In this document: piece by piece, positions 56,345 through 64,000 of the stretch
Layout of the letters: the number at the start of each line of letters is the position of its first letter
Position numbering within the stretch: the first letter of the stretch is position 1
DNA from: Desulfobulbus rhabdoformis
GTDB lineage: Bacteria > Desulfobacterota > Desulfobulbia > Desulfobulbales > Desulfobulbaceae
Reading direction: 5' to 3'
DNA length: 64,000 nucleotides
Assembly (NCBI RefSeq): GCF_016919065.1
Contig: NZ_JAFFQA010000008.1
Location: 1 to 64,000, forward strand
The notes under the pieces: generated by a model
Told to the model about the DNA's origin: nothing
Database searches by the model: none
Seen by the model: the letters and a program-made list of their open reading frames with translations, nothing else
Translations under genes and position numbers: made by a program

Positions 56345-56683
56345 ATGAAGCAATGTGGCCTATTCAATGACGAACCAAGACAGAGAGTAGCCTATATGTC
56401 CGATAAAGAAAAATCAGCAAACGCCCCTCAAACACCTGCAGAATCCCCCCCTGTCCCTCCAAAAAAATTGTTTGACGTCGCCTTTTACCACGACTGGTGC
56501 AAGGCCTGCGGTATCTGCATGGCTTTTTGTCCGAAACAAATCATTCGCCCGGACAAAACAGGTAAACCGGTGGTGGACGAACCGGATAACTGTATTGGCT
56601 GTCGGTTCTGCGAGATGCACTGCCCAGATTTTGCCATAACCGTCTGCCCACGTCAGCCCAAAAGGAGGAAGGATGATGTCTGA
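56345..56683 (+). CDS. korD: 2-oxoacid:ferredoxin oxidoreductase, delta (ferredoxin) subunit, second operon
   Basis: About 112 aa from ATG 56345, with AAGGTGA 8 nt upstream; GTG 56333 and ATG 56396 are alternatives. The N-terminus (~45 residues) is a Pro-rich extension not found in the first copy. Two [4Fe-4S] motifs follow: CKACGICMAFCP and CIGCRFCEMHCP. It is the first gene of a second korDABC operon. The end overlaps the korA start by 11 nt. Confidence 0.85.
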   Translation: MKQCGLFNDEPRQRVAYMSDKEKSANAPQTPAESPPVPPKKLFDVAFYHDWCKACGICMAFCPKQIIRPDKTGKPVVDEPDNCIGCRFCEMHCPDFAITVCPRQPKRRKDDV

Positions 56684-57812
56684 TACCAACAAACGTCAGC
56701 TCCTGCAAGGCAATGAGGCCGTGGCGCATGGTGCTCTTGCCGCTGGTTGCCGCTTTTTTGCCGGTTATCCAATTACTCCGGCCTCCGAGATATCCGAGGT
56801 GTTGGCCTCATGGATGCCCAAGGTTGGAGGCACCTTTGTCCAGATGGAAGATGAAATTGCAAGTATGGGGGCTATTATCGGGGCATCTCTGGCCGGGGTG
56901 AAGTCCATGACGGCCACCTCAGGCCCAGGATTTGCCTTAATGCAGGAAAATTTGGGATATGCATGCTGTGCAGAGGTACCCTGTGTGGTGGTCAATGTCA
57001 TGCGGGGCGGGCCCTCTACCGGCCTGCCGACCAGTCCTGCTCAGGGAGATGTACAGATGGCCCGATGGGGAACACACGGCGATCACCCCATAGTTGTGCT
57101 TGCCGTTTCCAGCGTGAGCGATTCGTATACTCTGACCGTCAAGGCTTTTAACATCAGTGAGCAATACCGTGTACCGGTTATTCTGCTCTCCGATGAGGTG
57201 GTGGCGCATACCAGAGAATGTGTTCAGCTGCCTGATCCCTACGAGTTGCGTATTATCAACCGGCTCAAACCCAGTGTTCCCCCCGACTGGTACCAGCCCT
57301 ACGAGGGGGACAACCGGGGAGTACCCGCCATGGCTGCCTTTGGTGATGGGTACCGCCATCATGTCACCGGATTGGTTCATGATGTTCAGGGATTCCCCAC
57401 GGAAAAACCCAGTGAGATCGAAACGTTTCAACAACGTATCACCCAGAAAATCACCCGTGGTTTTGCACAGATCATGATGAGTAAGGGGCACCGTATCAAT
57501 GATGCAGAGGTCTGTATTATTGCCTATGGTTCTGTGGCACGTTCAGCCATGCGTGCGGTTGATGAGGCCAGAGATCAGGGCATTAAAGCAGGGCTTTTGC
57601 AGCTCATAACCCTCTTTCCCTTTCCACGCAGCCATGTTGTGCCCATATTGAAACAGTGCAGGGCGGTCTTGGTACCGGAAATGAATAACGGCCAGATCAG
57701 CCGTGAGGTTCAACGGGTGAATCAGGGGGATTGTACCATGGTCAAGCATAACCGTATTGATGGCCAGTTTATTACCCCGGATGAACTCTATACCCAGTTG
57801 CTTAAACTTTAG
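56673..57812 (+). CDS. korA: 2-oxoacid:ferredoxin oxidoreductase, alpha subunit, second operon
   Basis: A 379-aa subunit with AAAAGGAGGAAGG upstream of two successive ATGs. Motifs GCRFFAGYPITPASEISEVL, FVQMEDEIASMGAI, MTATSGPGFALMQENLGYA, GGPSTGLPTSPAQGDVQMAR and GTHGDHP are those of KorA-type subunits. It is clearly paralogous to the first korA but divergent, so it may use another 2-oxoacid. The C-terminus has ALLVPEMNNGQISREVQ-like conservation in the pattern VPEMNNGQISREV. Confidence 0.92.
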   Translation: MMSDTNKRQLLQGNEAVAHGALAAGCRFFAGYPITPASEISEVLASWMPKVGGTFVQMEDEIASMGAIIGASLAGVKSMTATSGPGFALMQENLGYACCAEVPCVVVNVMRGGPSTGLPTSPAQGDVQMARWGTHGDHPIVVLAVSSVSDSYTLTVKAFNISEQYRVPVILLSDEVVAHTRECVQLPDPYELRIINRLKPSVPPDWYQPYEGDNRGVPAMAAFGDGYRHHVTGLVHDVQGFPTEKPSEIETFQQRITQKITRGFAQIMMSKGHRINDAEVCIIAYGSVARSAMRAVDEARDQGIKAGLLQLITLFPFPRSHVVPILKQCRAVLVPEMNNGQISREVQRVNQGDCTMVKHNRIDGQFITPDELYTQLLKL

Positions 57813-57821
57813 GGAGGGGAT

Positions 57822-58652
57822 ATGAGTGTTTCAGCGCAGGCAATCCGCCATGAATACCTCCGCCATAACAAGAAGTTTCCCCATGTCTGGTGCCCTGGTT
57901 GCGGCAACGGCATCGTCATGGCCGCCCTTTTACGGGCGATTTACAGGTCGCAAATGAGCAAGGATGACATCGTTCTCGCCTCCGGTATAGGTTGTTCCGG
58001 GCGTATGCCCACCTATCTGGATTTCAACACCCTCCACTCAACCCACGGTCGGGCCCTGACCTTTGCCACGGGGGTGAAGCTGGCCAAACCCAGCCTGCAG
58101 GTGGTGACCATCATGGGCGATGGCGATGCCACCGCCATTGGCGGCAACCATTTTATCCATGCGGCCAGACGGAACCTCGATCTCACAGCGATCATCATCA
58201 ACAACCAGATTTACGGCATGACCGGTGGGCAGTATTCCCCCACCACTCCCTTTGGGGCACGCTCGACCACTTCGGTTTATGGGCATATCGAACACGCCTT
58301 TTCCATTGCCGAGCTGGCCGTCACGGCAGGAGCCTCCTTTGTGGCCAGGTCGACGGTGTATCATGCACAGCTTTTGGATAAGCTCATTGAACAGGCCATG
58401 GCCAAGCCGGGGTTTGCGGTCGTCGAGGTCCTGTCCAACTGTCATATTCAGTACGGGCGACGCAATAAGCTGGGGGGGGCAGTGGATATGCTGCAGAGCT
58501 TCAAAGACAATTCCGTCACGGTCAACCAGGCCAAAAACCTCACGCCCGAGGAGCTGGACGGTAAGACAACTATCGGCGTCCTGGCAGATAGAGAGCTGCC
58601 TATTTCAACCGAGGAGTATGATCGTATTCGCCAAAGGGCAGGGGAGGTGTAA
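57822..58652 (+). CDS. korB: 2-oxoacid:ferredoxin oxidoreductase, beta (TPP-binding) subunit, second operon
   Basis: A 276-aa TPP-binding subunit. VWCPGCGNGIVMAALLRAI, GDGDATAIGGNHFIHAARRN and INNQIYGMTGGQYSPTTP are the diagnostic motifs. CHIQYGRRNK is the Kor-type C-terminal signature. It follows korA by 9 bp with GGGAGGGGAT upstream of the ATG. Confidence 0.92.
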   Translation: MSVSAQAIRHEYLRHNKKFPHVWCPGCGNGIVMAALLRAIYRSQMSKDDIVLASGIGCSGRMPTYLDFNTLHSTHGRALTFATGVKLAKPSLQVVTIMGDGDATAIGGNHFIHAARRNLDLTAIIINNQIYGMTGGQYSPTTPFGARSTTSVYGHIEHAFSIAELAVTAGASFVARSTVYHAQLLDKLIEQAMAKPGFAVVEVLSNCHIQYGRRNKLGGAVDMLQSFKDNSVTVNQAKNLTPEELDGKTTIGVLADRELPISTEEYDRIRQRAGEV

Positions 58653-58655
58653 AGC

Positions 58656-59249
58656 ATGCCGAAAGAGAGGAAACAACGCTATGAGATGCGCTTTTCCGGA
58701 TCCGGTGGCCAGGGGTTGATCACTGCTGCTGTCGTTTTTGCCGAGGCGGTCGGTGTCCATGACGGCAAGTATGTCTGCCAGACCCAGAGTTACGGCCCCG
58801 AAGCCCGTGGAGGAAAATCAAAGGCTGAACTGGTCGTCAGTGACACTGCCATCGATTACCCCAAGGCTCGACAGCTGGATCTACTTTTGACCATGAATCA
58901 GGCAGCCTGTGATGCCTATTATCGTGATCTCAAGCCGGAAGGGCTGTTGGTTATTGACAGTTCGCTGGTTGAGCAGTATCCCACCAACAGGGTTATTGCT
59001 ATCCCTTTCACCCAGATAGCCAAAGAAGAATTGGGGAAGGAGATGGTTGCCAATATGGTGGCTCTGGGCGCAGTGGGCCTGCTTTCCGGACAGGTGATCA
59101 GTAACAGTCTGGAAAAAGCGCTCTTGTCCCGTGTGCCTGCAGGAACAGAAGAGCTGAATAAAAAGGCCTTGCATCGAGGGATGGATGAGGCCGCTAAAAT
59201 CAACCTGGACGCGTTACCGCGCACCATACTTCACGATGACGAGGTGTAA
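58656..59249 (+). CDS. korC: 2-oxoacid:ferredoxin oxidoreductase, gamma subunit, second operon
   Basis: A 197-aa gamma subunit: GSGGQGLITAAVVFAEAVG near the start and QSYGPEARGGKSKAELVVS. GGGGAGGTGTAAAG precedes the ATG. It completes the second Kor enzyme. The next gene starts 2 bp later, so the flavoprotein belongs to the operon. Confidence 0.9.
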   Translation: MPKERKQRYEMRFSGSGGQGLITAAVVFAEAVGVHDGKYVCQTQSYGPEARGGKSKAELVVSDTAIDYPKARQLDLLLTMNQAACDAYYRDLKPEGLLVIDSSLVEQYPTNRVIAIPFTQIAKEELGKEMVANMVALGAVGLLSGQVISNSLEKALLSRVPAGTEELNKKALHRGMDEAAKINLDALPRTILHDDEV

Positions 59250-59251
59250 CC

Positions 59252-59827
59252 ATGAAAGTTGTCGCCTTTAACGGCAGTGCCCGCAAAAACGGCAATACGG
59301 CCATGATGATTAACTATATGTTTGAGGAGCTTCATAAAGAGGATATTGAAACCGAGCTGGTCCAGCTGTCCGGTGAACATCCCCATGGTTGTATTGCCTG
59401 CTATCAGTGCTTCAAAAAGAAGAATGGCCGCTGCATTGTCGATGTCGACTGTATAAACAGCTGTGTGGAGAAAATGACCGAGGCCGATGGCATTGTCCTC
59501 GCTTCACCGACCTACTTTGCCGACATTTCCACCGAGATGAAGGCGCTTATCGATCGTTGTGGTATGGTTTCTCGGGCCAACGGAGACCTCTATAAACGAA
59601 AGGTAGGGGCTGCTATTGTCACCCAGCGTCGCGGGGGCGGTATTCATGCCTTTGATTCCATGAATCATTTCTTCACCATCGGCCAGATGATCATTGTCGG
59701 CTCAAGCTATTGGAATATCGGCTTTGGTCGTGAAAAGGGGGAAGTTAAAAATGATACAGAGGCTGTGACCGTAATGCGTGATCTTGGCAAAAATATGGGC
59801 TGGTTGCTGAAGAAAATTAACGGATGA
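59252..59827 (+). CDS. NADPH-dependent FMN reductase / iron-sulfur flavoprotein-like
   Basis: A 191-aa flavodoxin-fold protein. It starts MKVVAFNGSARKNGNTAMMI, the FMN phosphate-binding loop. GCIACYQCFKKKNGRCIVD has a Cys cluster that in iron-sulfur flavoproteins binds a [4Fe-4S] centre. VLASPTYFADISTEMKALID is the isoalloxazine-binding loop. As the last gene of the second kor operon it may accept or pass electrons to or from the Kor enzyme. Confidence 0.88.
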   Translation: MKVVAFNGSARKNGNTAMMINYMFEELHKEDIETELVQLSGEHPHGCIACYQCFKKKNGRCIVDVDCINSCVEKMTEADGIVLASPTYFADISTEMKALIDRCGMVSRANGDLYKRKVGAAIVTQRRGGGIHAFDSMNHFFTIGQMIIVGSSYWNIGFGREKGEVKNDTEAVTVMRDLGKNMGWLLKKING

Positions 59828-60129
59828 TAAACGGAGAAAAAAGAAGGCAACCTCCTGATTTGTTAAAAAATAATTTGACCGATGTCCCAGAACATCCTAT
59901 AAAATGACAAGACGGTTGGAGAGTTGCCTCTTCCCTCGTTTTATGGGGATGTTCCCGGATTTTAAGTAAGCGATCCCCGGGGGCTGGCCCTGGAGTGTGA
60001 TCGGACGGATTACGCGTACGCCTCGTGGCACAATCCCGCGGTGATCGCTTATAGTTTCAGTGATAACCGATGTTTTGAGATAGTTCCGCCATCGGTTACG
60101 CGCTTTTGTTTTACACAGGAGAAGAGACG
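59828..60129. other. intergenic region with an inverted repeat
   Basis: About 300 bp. TAACCGATG (60063-60071) and CATCGGTTA (60090-60098) form a 9-bp perfect inverted repeat ~30 nt before the zinc-ribbon gene, followed by a T-rich stretch. A nearby phrase, TCGCTTATAGTTTCAGTGAT, resembles CCGCTTACAGTTTCGATAA near 63487. No gene is seen. Confidence 0.5.
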
Positions 60130-60309
60130 ATGCTGGCTATCTGCGAGGAATGTTCAAAAAAATACAACATTGACGAGTCCAAGATGAAGGGCCAACGAGC
60201 CCGTTTCTCATGCCAGGAGTGTGGTCATATCATTGTGGTCGTCAAGAGTGGCAATCCTGCTGATACCAAGAAAGAAGAGCCGTTGGCAACGAAGGAAGCT
60301 CAGAAATAA
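60130..60309 (+). CDS. small zinc-ribbon (MJ0042-type) protein
   Basis: A 59-aa protein. The start ATG 60130 has AGGAGAAGAGACG upstream; a longer frame starts at 60106. Cys pairs CEECSKKY and CQECGHIIVV form a zinc ribbon like the MJ0042 motif found at N-termini of larger deltaproteobacterial proteins, here as a stand-alone protein. It may assist the next gene. Confidence 0.7.
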   Translation: MLAICEECSKKYNIDESKMKGQRARFSCQECGHIIVVVKSGNPADTKKEEPLATKEAQK

Positions 60310-60388
60310 GTTGCGTCGTCTCTGCAATGCCGGATGTGTATGCAAAATCATTCTTTAACACGGCAAGGATCATGATGGATCAACAGTC

Positions 60389-60988
60389 ATGTTAATTCCC
60401 CGGGAACAACCTTATCTGGAGGGATTAAACAGCTATTACCTCCATCTCGATAAATTTATTGAACACCTGCAGGGGGATATCGGCTCTGGTGCTGTGCACT
60501 GCGTTTCCTCCAGTCGAGAATTACTGATTTTTTTCAATGAAGAGGAAGTACTGAGCACCGTACTCAAAGAAGAGGACGGGAAACTCAGTGCAATTGGCTC
60601 CTTTGAAATTGTCCGCAGTCATTTCTACTCAAACAGCTTCACGGTCAAGGTTTTTCTGCTTGATGAGAATGCCATCTACTACTGGGCGCAGATGCCTCCT
60701 TTTCAACGAGCAAAGGCTAAACTCCGGTCCACGGAGATTCCTTTGCCAGATCTTATTTTTCGCCTTCGGACCAAGGAGTTTTCAGGCTTTATAGAGGTGC
60801 AGCTGAACAAGAAGCCTGAGGGAGGTGTTCTCTTTTTCCACGAGGGAGACCGAATCGGTGGCTCTTATTCCTGGGGCAGTGGTGGCATGAGTACAGCCAA
60901 TGAGGATTACAATAGACTGCTGAGCCGGGTGCAATCCGGCGAGGGGATGTTTACTTTTGGAAGTTTTGTTAAAGAGGAGAGTCCTTGA
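60389..60988 (+). CDS. hypothetical protein
   Basis: A 199-aa soluble protein, not recognised. No strong ribosome-binding site; the ATG at 60389 is the best available. It has a mixed alpha/beta pattern with FSGFIEVQLNKKPEGGVLFF followed by EGDRIGGSYSWGSGG, which resembles the PATAN/DUF4388-type fold in spirit only. It lies 79 bp after the zinc-ribbon gene in the same direction. Confidence 0.6.
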   Translation: MLIPREQPYLEGLNSYYLHLDKFIEHLQGDIGSGAVHCVSSSRELLIFFNEEEVLSTVLKEEDGKLSAIGSFEIVRSHFYSNSFTVKVFLLDENAIYYWAQMPPFQRAKAKLRSTEIPLPDLIFRLRTKEFSGFIEVQLNKKPEGGVLFFHEGDRIGGSYSWGSGGMSTANEDYNRLLSRVQSGEGMFTFGSFVKEESP

Positions 60989-60996
60989 GAAAGTAG

Positions 60997-61139
60997 GGGG
61001 CATCTTGAATAATTGCTTTTTCTGCCAATCCCGGCGTCATGCTTAAAATTTTATCCTCGGAATATCAATTATATGCCTGCGGTAAAATTTTGCGCAATCC
61101 TTGGCCTTGATTGAAAAATCTAATTATTCAAGACACCCT
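60997..61139 (+). mobile_element. MITE-like element, full copy
   Basis: It begins GGGGGCATCTTGAATAATTG and ends CTAATTATTCAAGACACCCT. It is inverted relative to 46875-47017, and their interiors agree almost base for base, including CCGCAGGCATATA and GAGGATAAAATTTT on the respective strands. It has no coding capacity. The element lies immediately after the stop of the preceding 199-aa gene. Confidence 0.85.
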
Positions 61140-61200
61140 AGGGATGATAGATTCAGCTCATGTGACATGTGACAAATAGAATGAACAGAGTAGAGGTGTT

Positions 61201-61479
61201 ATGCAATTTTTAGAACCAGTTGGAATGGTTAAAGATATTCATATTCCAGAGGGGGTCTGTGCCAAAGCAATCTCCTTTGACATAGAAGAAGGCAAGTTAC
61301 GCAATCTTCACTTTACTGGTGGATGTCAGGGGAACCTCAGCGCAATTTCAGTATTACTTGAAGGTATGCCGGTCGAAGAAGTTATTTCCAAGGTCAGAGG
61401 CATTACCTGTGGCAATAAAGGCACATCCTGTACCGATCAACTTGCTCAAATTCTTGAAAAGCAACTTTCCCTTCCTTGA
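61201..61479 (+). CDS. TSCPD-domain protein (TIGR03905 type)
   Basis: A 92-aa protein with the TSCPD-like ending GNKGTSCTDQLAQIL. The N-terminal beta-strand pattern and FTGGCQGNLSAISVLLEGMP are characteristic of these small proteins of unknown function, also found at the C-terminus of some ribonucleotide reductases. Three Cys in the C-terminal half may bind metal. It is monocistronic. Confidence 0.8.
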   Translation: MQFLEPVGMVKDIHIPEGVCAKAISFDIEEGKLRNLHFTGGCQGNLSAISVLLEGMPVEEVISKVRGITCGNKGTSCTDQLAQILEKQLSLP

Positions 61480-62079
61480 GTAACGCGCTAACTCACTTCC
61501 AAGATGACAGACATTGATACCCGAGCCTTCGGAACTCGGGGTTATTGTATAAAAAAATCCTCAATCAAAACCACCGCAGGTCCCTGACTAGGGATGCTTG
61601 AATTACTCCGCATACCAGAGAAAATGATTGACTCGATTGCAACTGTCATCATCTCTTCTTTGAGTCCTCCCCCCTCCACATCCCATTCTTAAATCACCTG
61701 TAGTTTGAAAGAATCACCCAACTTCAGGGAGTTTTTTCTGCGCATATTTTCCGTTGTCTATCAACTTTCTTCTTTCTCCCCATCCTTTGCTAGTCTTTGC
61801 ACACTCTTTTTAACAATTCGCTAAAAAACATTTAACGCAACGGTAACTCTAACCTTTTGATTTTATAAGATTTTCCTGACTGAAATCAAATGCTCTCCTA
61901 TTGAATACCTGCAGAATTACTAACAATCGCACCGTTTAATTAACAACCGTTAATCAGCATTTAGCTGAAAATTTATAGGTAGTTGACACACCCAAATGGA
62001 GGCGGTCTGGAAACCGTTTACTGCTTGTATCGAGGTGCCTGTCCTACACACAGTATTCAAAAGAGAATTGGAGAGAGAA
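61480..62079. other. intergenic region upstream of the porin gene
   Basis: About 600 bp, AT-rich to the right, with no supported gene. The porin promoter must lie here; TTGACA occurs at 61983 but without a convincing -10 element. Confidence 0.45.
61519..61547 (+). terminator. possible terminator after the TSCPD gene
   Basis: CCCGAG, a short CCTTCGGAA loop, CTCGGG, then GTTATTGTAT. The stem is good but the T-run is poor. Confidence 0.5.
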
Positions 62080-63045
62080 ATGAAGAAAGTATTATGTGCA
62101 TTGGCTGTTGCGTCCATTGCAGCGCCAATTGTTTCGGCTCAGGCTATGACCTTGTATGAAAAGGATGGCCTGAAATACAAGATGAAGGGTGATTGGCAGA
62201 TTCAGCTTCGTCAGAAGGCCGGTGAAGACAAGGATCTCGATGTAGAATACGATGACCTTGAAATCAAGAATAACATTACCTATGATTTGGGCAACGGCCT
62301 GAGAGCCATCGGTGAGCTGGATTTTGGATTTAAAAAGGCTGCCGACGAATCAGACGACGATGAGCGTGGGCACCTTGAGGAGGCCTATCTCGGGTTTGGC
62401 TACGAAAACTTTGAATTCGTTTTTGGTAAAACCGATAGCGCGACCGATGAATTCGGTATTGAGGGTGCCATTGAATCACCCCTAAAAGACGATGTTTTTG
62501 ATAAGGAAAAGGTCGATGAGGGGGACGACCTGCTCAAGGTCAGCGCTGAATTTGCCGATATGGTTACCGTCATCGTTTCTCACGAGCTTGATGCTGAGAG
62601 CAGTGACAGTTCTGAAAATGGTGGGTTCACCGATATTTTTGCAAGCGTTGAGTTTTCCGGCTGCACCATTGGGGCTGCGTACTCCTCTTTCGACACCAAT
62701 GTAGTTGGCGAGGACAGACTTGACCTCTATGGTGTAAGTATTGCCTATGACGCGAAAGTTGTCGAGGTTGGTGCTGATTACAGTGTGGTCGATGATCCCA
62801 ATAAATATGATTATGATTTCTTAAATATTTATGTCGGGGTACCTGTTAAGTCCTTTAAAATTGGCGCAGGTTTTCAACAGATTGACTACGATACCGATGC
62901 AAAGGAAGATGTTTCCGCTTGGTACGCCAATGTCACTTATAAATTTCCGGCACACAAAAACGTGAGCGTTTTTGCTGAAATTCAAGACACCGATGAAGAT
63001 AATTCCGATATGGGATATCTCGTAGGCGCACGCATTAAATTCTAA
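62080..63045 (+). CDS. outer-membrane porin
   Basis: A 321-aa beta-barrel. ATG at 62080 has TTGGAGAGAGAA upstream; a longer frame to 61996 is less likely. Signal peptide MKKVLCALAVASIAAPIVSA is followed by about 14-16 amphipathic strands with alternating pattern such as YKMKGDWQIQLRQKA and ending in an aromatic-terminal GARIKF, typical of gram-negative porins. Acidic loops (DESDDDERG, DKEKVDEGDD) suggest cation preference. Monocistronic. Confidence 0.92.
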   Translation: MKKVLCALAVASIAAPIVSAQAMTLYEKDGLKYKMKGDWQIQLRQKAGEDKDLDVEYDDLEIKNNITYDLGNGLRAIGELDFGFKKAADESDDDERGHLEEAYLGFGYENFEFVFGKTDSATDEFGIEGAIESPLKDDVFDKEKVDEGDDLLKVSAEFADMVTVIVSHELDAESSDSSENGGFTDIFASVEFSGCTIGAAYSSFDTNVVGEDRLDLYGVSIAYDAKVVEVGADYSVVDDPNKYDYDFLNIYVGVPVKSFKIGAGFQQIDYDTDAKEDVSAWYANVTYKFPAHKNVSVFAEIQDTDEDNSDMGYLVGARIKF

Positions 63046-63081
63046 GAGTTCGCTTCTCTGTTATAAATTGACTGCCTGTCT

Positions 63082-63191
63082 CCTGAAACCGTTACGGCGG
63101 GTGCAACTGAACAATACATGAATTTGCAAAAATACGTTGTCTTATTAAAAAGATGCGTTGTTCAGTGACCACTCGCCGTCACGGATTCGGG
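63082..63191. repeat. long-palindrome dispersed repeat, copy B
   Basis: The left arm starts CCTGAAACCGTTACGGCGGG and ends CTGAACAA (to 63113). The right arm begins TTGTTCAGTGACCACTCGCC (63158) and ends GTCACGGATTCGGG (63191). The ~33-bp arms pair with few mismatches, around a 44-nt AT-rich centre. Confidence 0.85.
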
Positions 63192-63378
63192 TGTCTGTTC
63201 TGGCAGGCAGTCAATCTCATCCAGCTTTTTTTCTATCCTTCCCCGTACAATCCCTTTTATCCCCCCACTCCTCGATCACCCCGGTGAATACTGCGTGAAG
63301 GTGACTTCTCATTAGACCTCCTATCAAAAAATGGAAAGAGGTGAGATGAAGAAGGTTCAACGTGTCGAGACAATAATA

Positions 63379-63469
63379 GGGAATCTCGAATAATTGCTTT
63401 TTTTTCCAATCTCGCGGAGTCTGGCGCTTACCTGACCTTGATTGAAAAATTTAATTTTCCAAGACTCCC
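63379..63469 (+). repeat. MITE-like repeat, short derivative
   Basis: It starts GGGAATCTCGAATAATTGCT and ends AATTTTCCAAGACTCCCA. It keeps both terminal repeats but is only ~91 bp, with interior CCAATCTCGCGGAGTCTGGC shared with 46803-46874. Confidence 0.75.
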
Positions 63470-63551
63470 AATACATTGATAGTAACCGCTTACAGTTTCG
63501 ATAATACGAGTTCTTTCAGGGGGCCCCCCCTGATCGCTTGCCATTGATATG

Positions 63552-63585
63552 GGGAGCTCTAAAAAGCAGAAATGCTTTAGAGCTC
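63552..63585. repeat. strong stem-loop
   Basis: GGGAGCTCTAAA plus AAAGCA pair with TGC-TTTAGAGCTCCC around a GAAA loop, with a small A bulge. There is no T-run. It may be an RNA stability element or an operator. Confidence 0.5.
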
Positions 63586-63673
63586 CCTCTGGTGGAGAAT
63601 CTATAAATGGGGAATAGGGGAGAGACTTTGTCTATCTCAACAGGATGTTAGCTATCTGGGGACAAGCAAATAT

Positions 63674-64000
63674 TTATTCTTTAATCCATCTCTTGAACTT
63701 ATCCCGGGTGGCGTCATCAGCCTGCATATACCAGTATTTCAACATGTCATCAGCCATATTTGGTTGTGCCCCTTGGGGAGCCATGTCCTTGCCATGAACT
63801 TGCGGCATAGTGTGACGGGACATGGAAGACGAGGCTCCTTGGGAGAAGCCTTGTGAAGTGTAGGCAGGCATGGCAGCTGGAGAATTGGTCCGGTTAAATG
63901 CTGCAAGTTCGGTCTCGTAATCCCGCAAAAGCTGAAAACCTTCTTTTTCGAGTTTGTCGACGGCGATCTCTATTTTTTTGCCAGAGAGGGAGGTTACGGC
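63674..64000 (-). CDS. hypothetical protein, N-terminus cut by window edge
   Basis: The frame is open from the right edge at 64000 down to its stop at 63674, so at least 108 residues are present. The visible upstream part reads SLSGKKIEIAVDKLEKEGFQ, a helical segment. The C-terminal half is Met-, Gln- and Ser-rich (SQGASSSMSRHTMPQVHGKD) and ends in a helix with DDMLKYWYMQADDATRDKF. Not recognised; possibly a regulatory or phage-shock-type accessory protein. The internal TTG near 63928 is not the true start. Confidence 0.55.
   Translation of the reverse strand, partial: AVTSLSGKKIEIAVDKLEKEGFQLLRDYETELAAFNRTNSPAAMPAYTSQGFSQGASSSMSRHTMPQVHGKDMAPQGAQPNMADDMLKYWYMQADDATRDKFKRWIKE

Larger units (their letters stand above)
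63046..63673. other. repeat-rich intergenic region
   Basis: About 630 bp. It holds the long-palindrome copy B (63082-63191), a short MITE derivative (63379-63469), a near-perfect G/C palindrome CAGGGGGGCCCCCCCTG (around 63518-63532) and a stem-loop GGGAGCTCTAAA...TTTAGAGCTCCC (63552-63585). No gene is supported. Confidence 0.6.

Overview
This window reads as chromosomal DNA of an anaerobic, gram-negative Desulfobacterota bacterium, most likely in or near the Desulfobulbales. That placement is an inference. It rests on two complete 2-oxoacid:ferredoxin oxidoreductase (Kor) operons, a large heterodisulfide reductase-like (Hdr) module containing a selenocysteine HdrA, a Tat-exported flavoprotein with a multiheme cytochrome, and many periplasm-sensing c-di-GMP enzymes. 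No rRNA, tRNA, CRISPR array or prophage was seen.

Layout. 1-7.3 kb: the tail of an IS256-type transposase, an unknown protein with an internal duplication, a heptaheme cytochrome with a fumarate/methacrylate-reductase-like flavoprotein, a secreted zinc-phospholipase-like protein, and a decayed ISNCY-type transposase. 7.3-12.7 kb: a ModE-like regulator, a CoA-disulfide-reductase-type flavoenzyme, a lipoprotein with a glycosidase-like barrel and a chemoreceptor. 13.0-23.5 kb: the centrepiece, a single-direction cluster korD-korA-korB-korC, a 1131-aa HdrL-like iron-sulfur flavoprotein, an MvhD-HdrC-HdrB fusion and a selenocysteine HdrA-MvhD fusion. 24-27 kb: a caspase-fold secreted peptidase candidate, a lipoprotein sharing its N-terminal region, and a CheY-like receiver. 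26.9-30.7 kb: a MoxR / DUF58 / transglutaminase operon. 30.9-43 kb: HD-GYP and GGDEF signalling proteins, RarA, an AhpD-like protein, a di-heme peroxidase and an M20 amidohydrolase. 43-56 kb: mostly small hypothetical, membrane and housekeeping genes, another sensor-cyclase, an Nramp relative and a broken SRPBCC gene. 56.3-59.8 kb: a second korDABC operon with a flavodoxin-fold iron-sulfur protein. 60-64 kb: a zinc-ribbon protein, a TSCPD protein, a porin and an edge-truncated gene.

How it works together (inference). Kor oxidises a 2-oxoacid with CoA and passes two electrons to ferredoxin. The adjoining flavin and iron-sulfur Hdr-like proteins have the parts expected of a flavin-based bifurcating or confurcating complex: an NAD(P)H-type GltD/NfnB module, HdrA flavin modules, MvhD electron-entry domains, and CCG-domain disulfide reductase active sites. 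The cluster could therefore exchange electrons between ferredoxin, NAD(P)H and a thiol/disulfide couple without a hydrogenase.

Two families of short dispersed repeats occupy the intergenic spaces. One is a ~143-bp MITE-like element whose terminal repeat also occurs at the 3' end of the dead ISNCY-type gene. The other is a ~100-bp long-palindrome element ending in GGATTCAGG. A 37-nt palindrome built from the MITE ends lies inside the hdr cluster.
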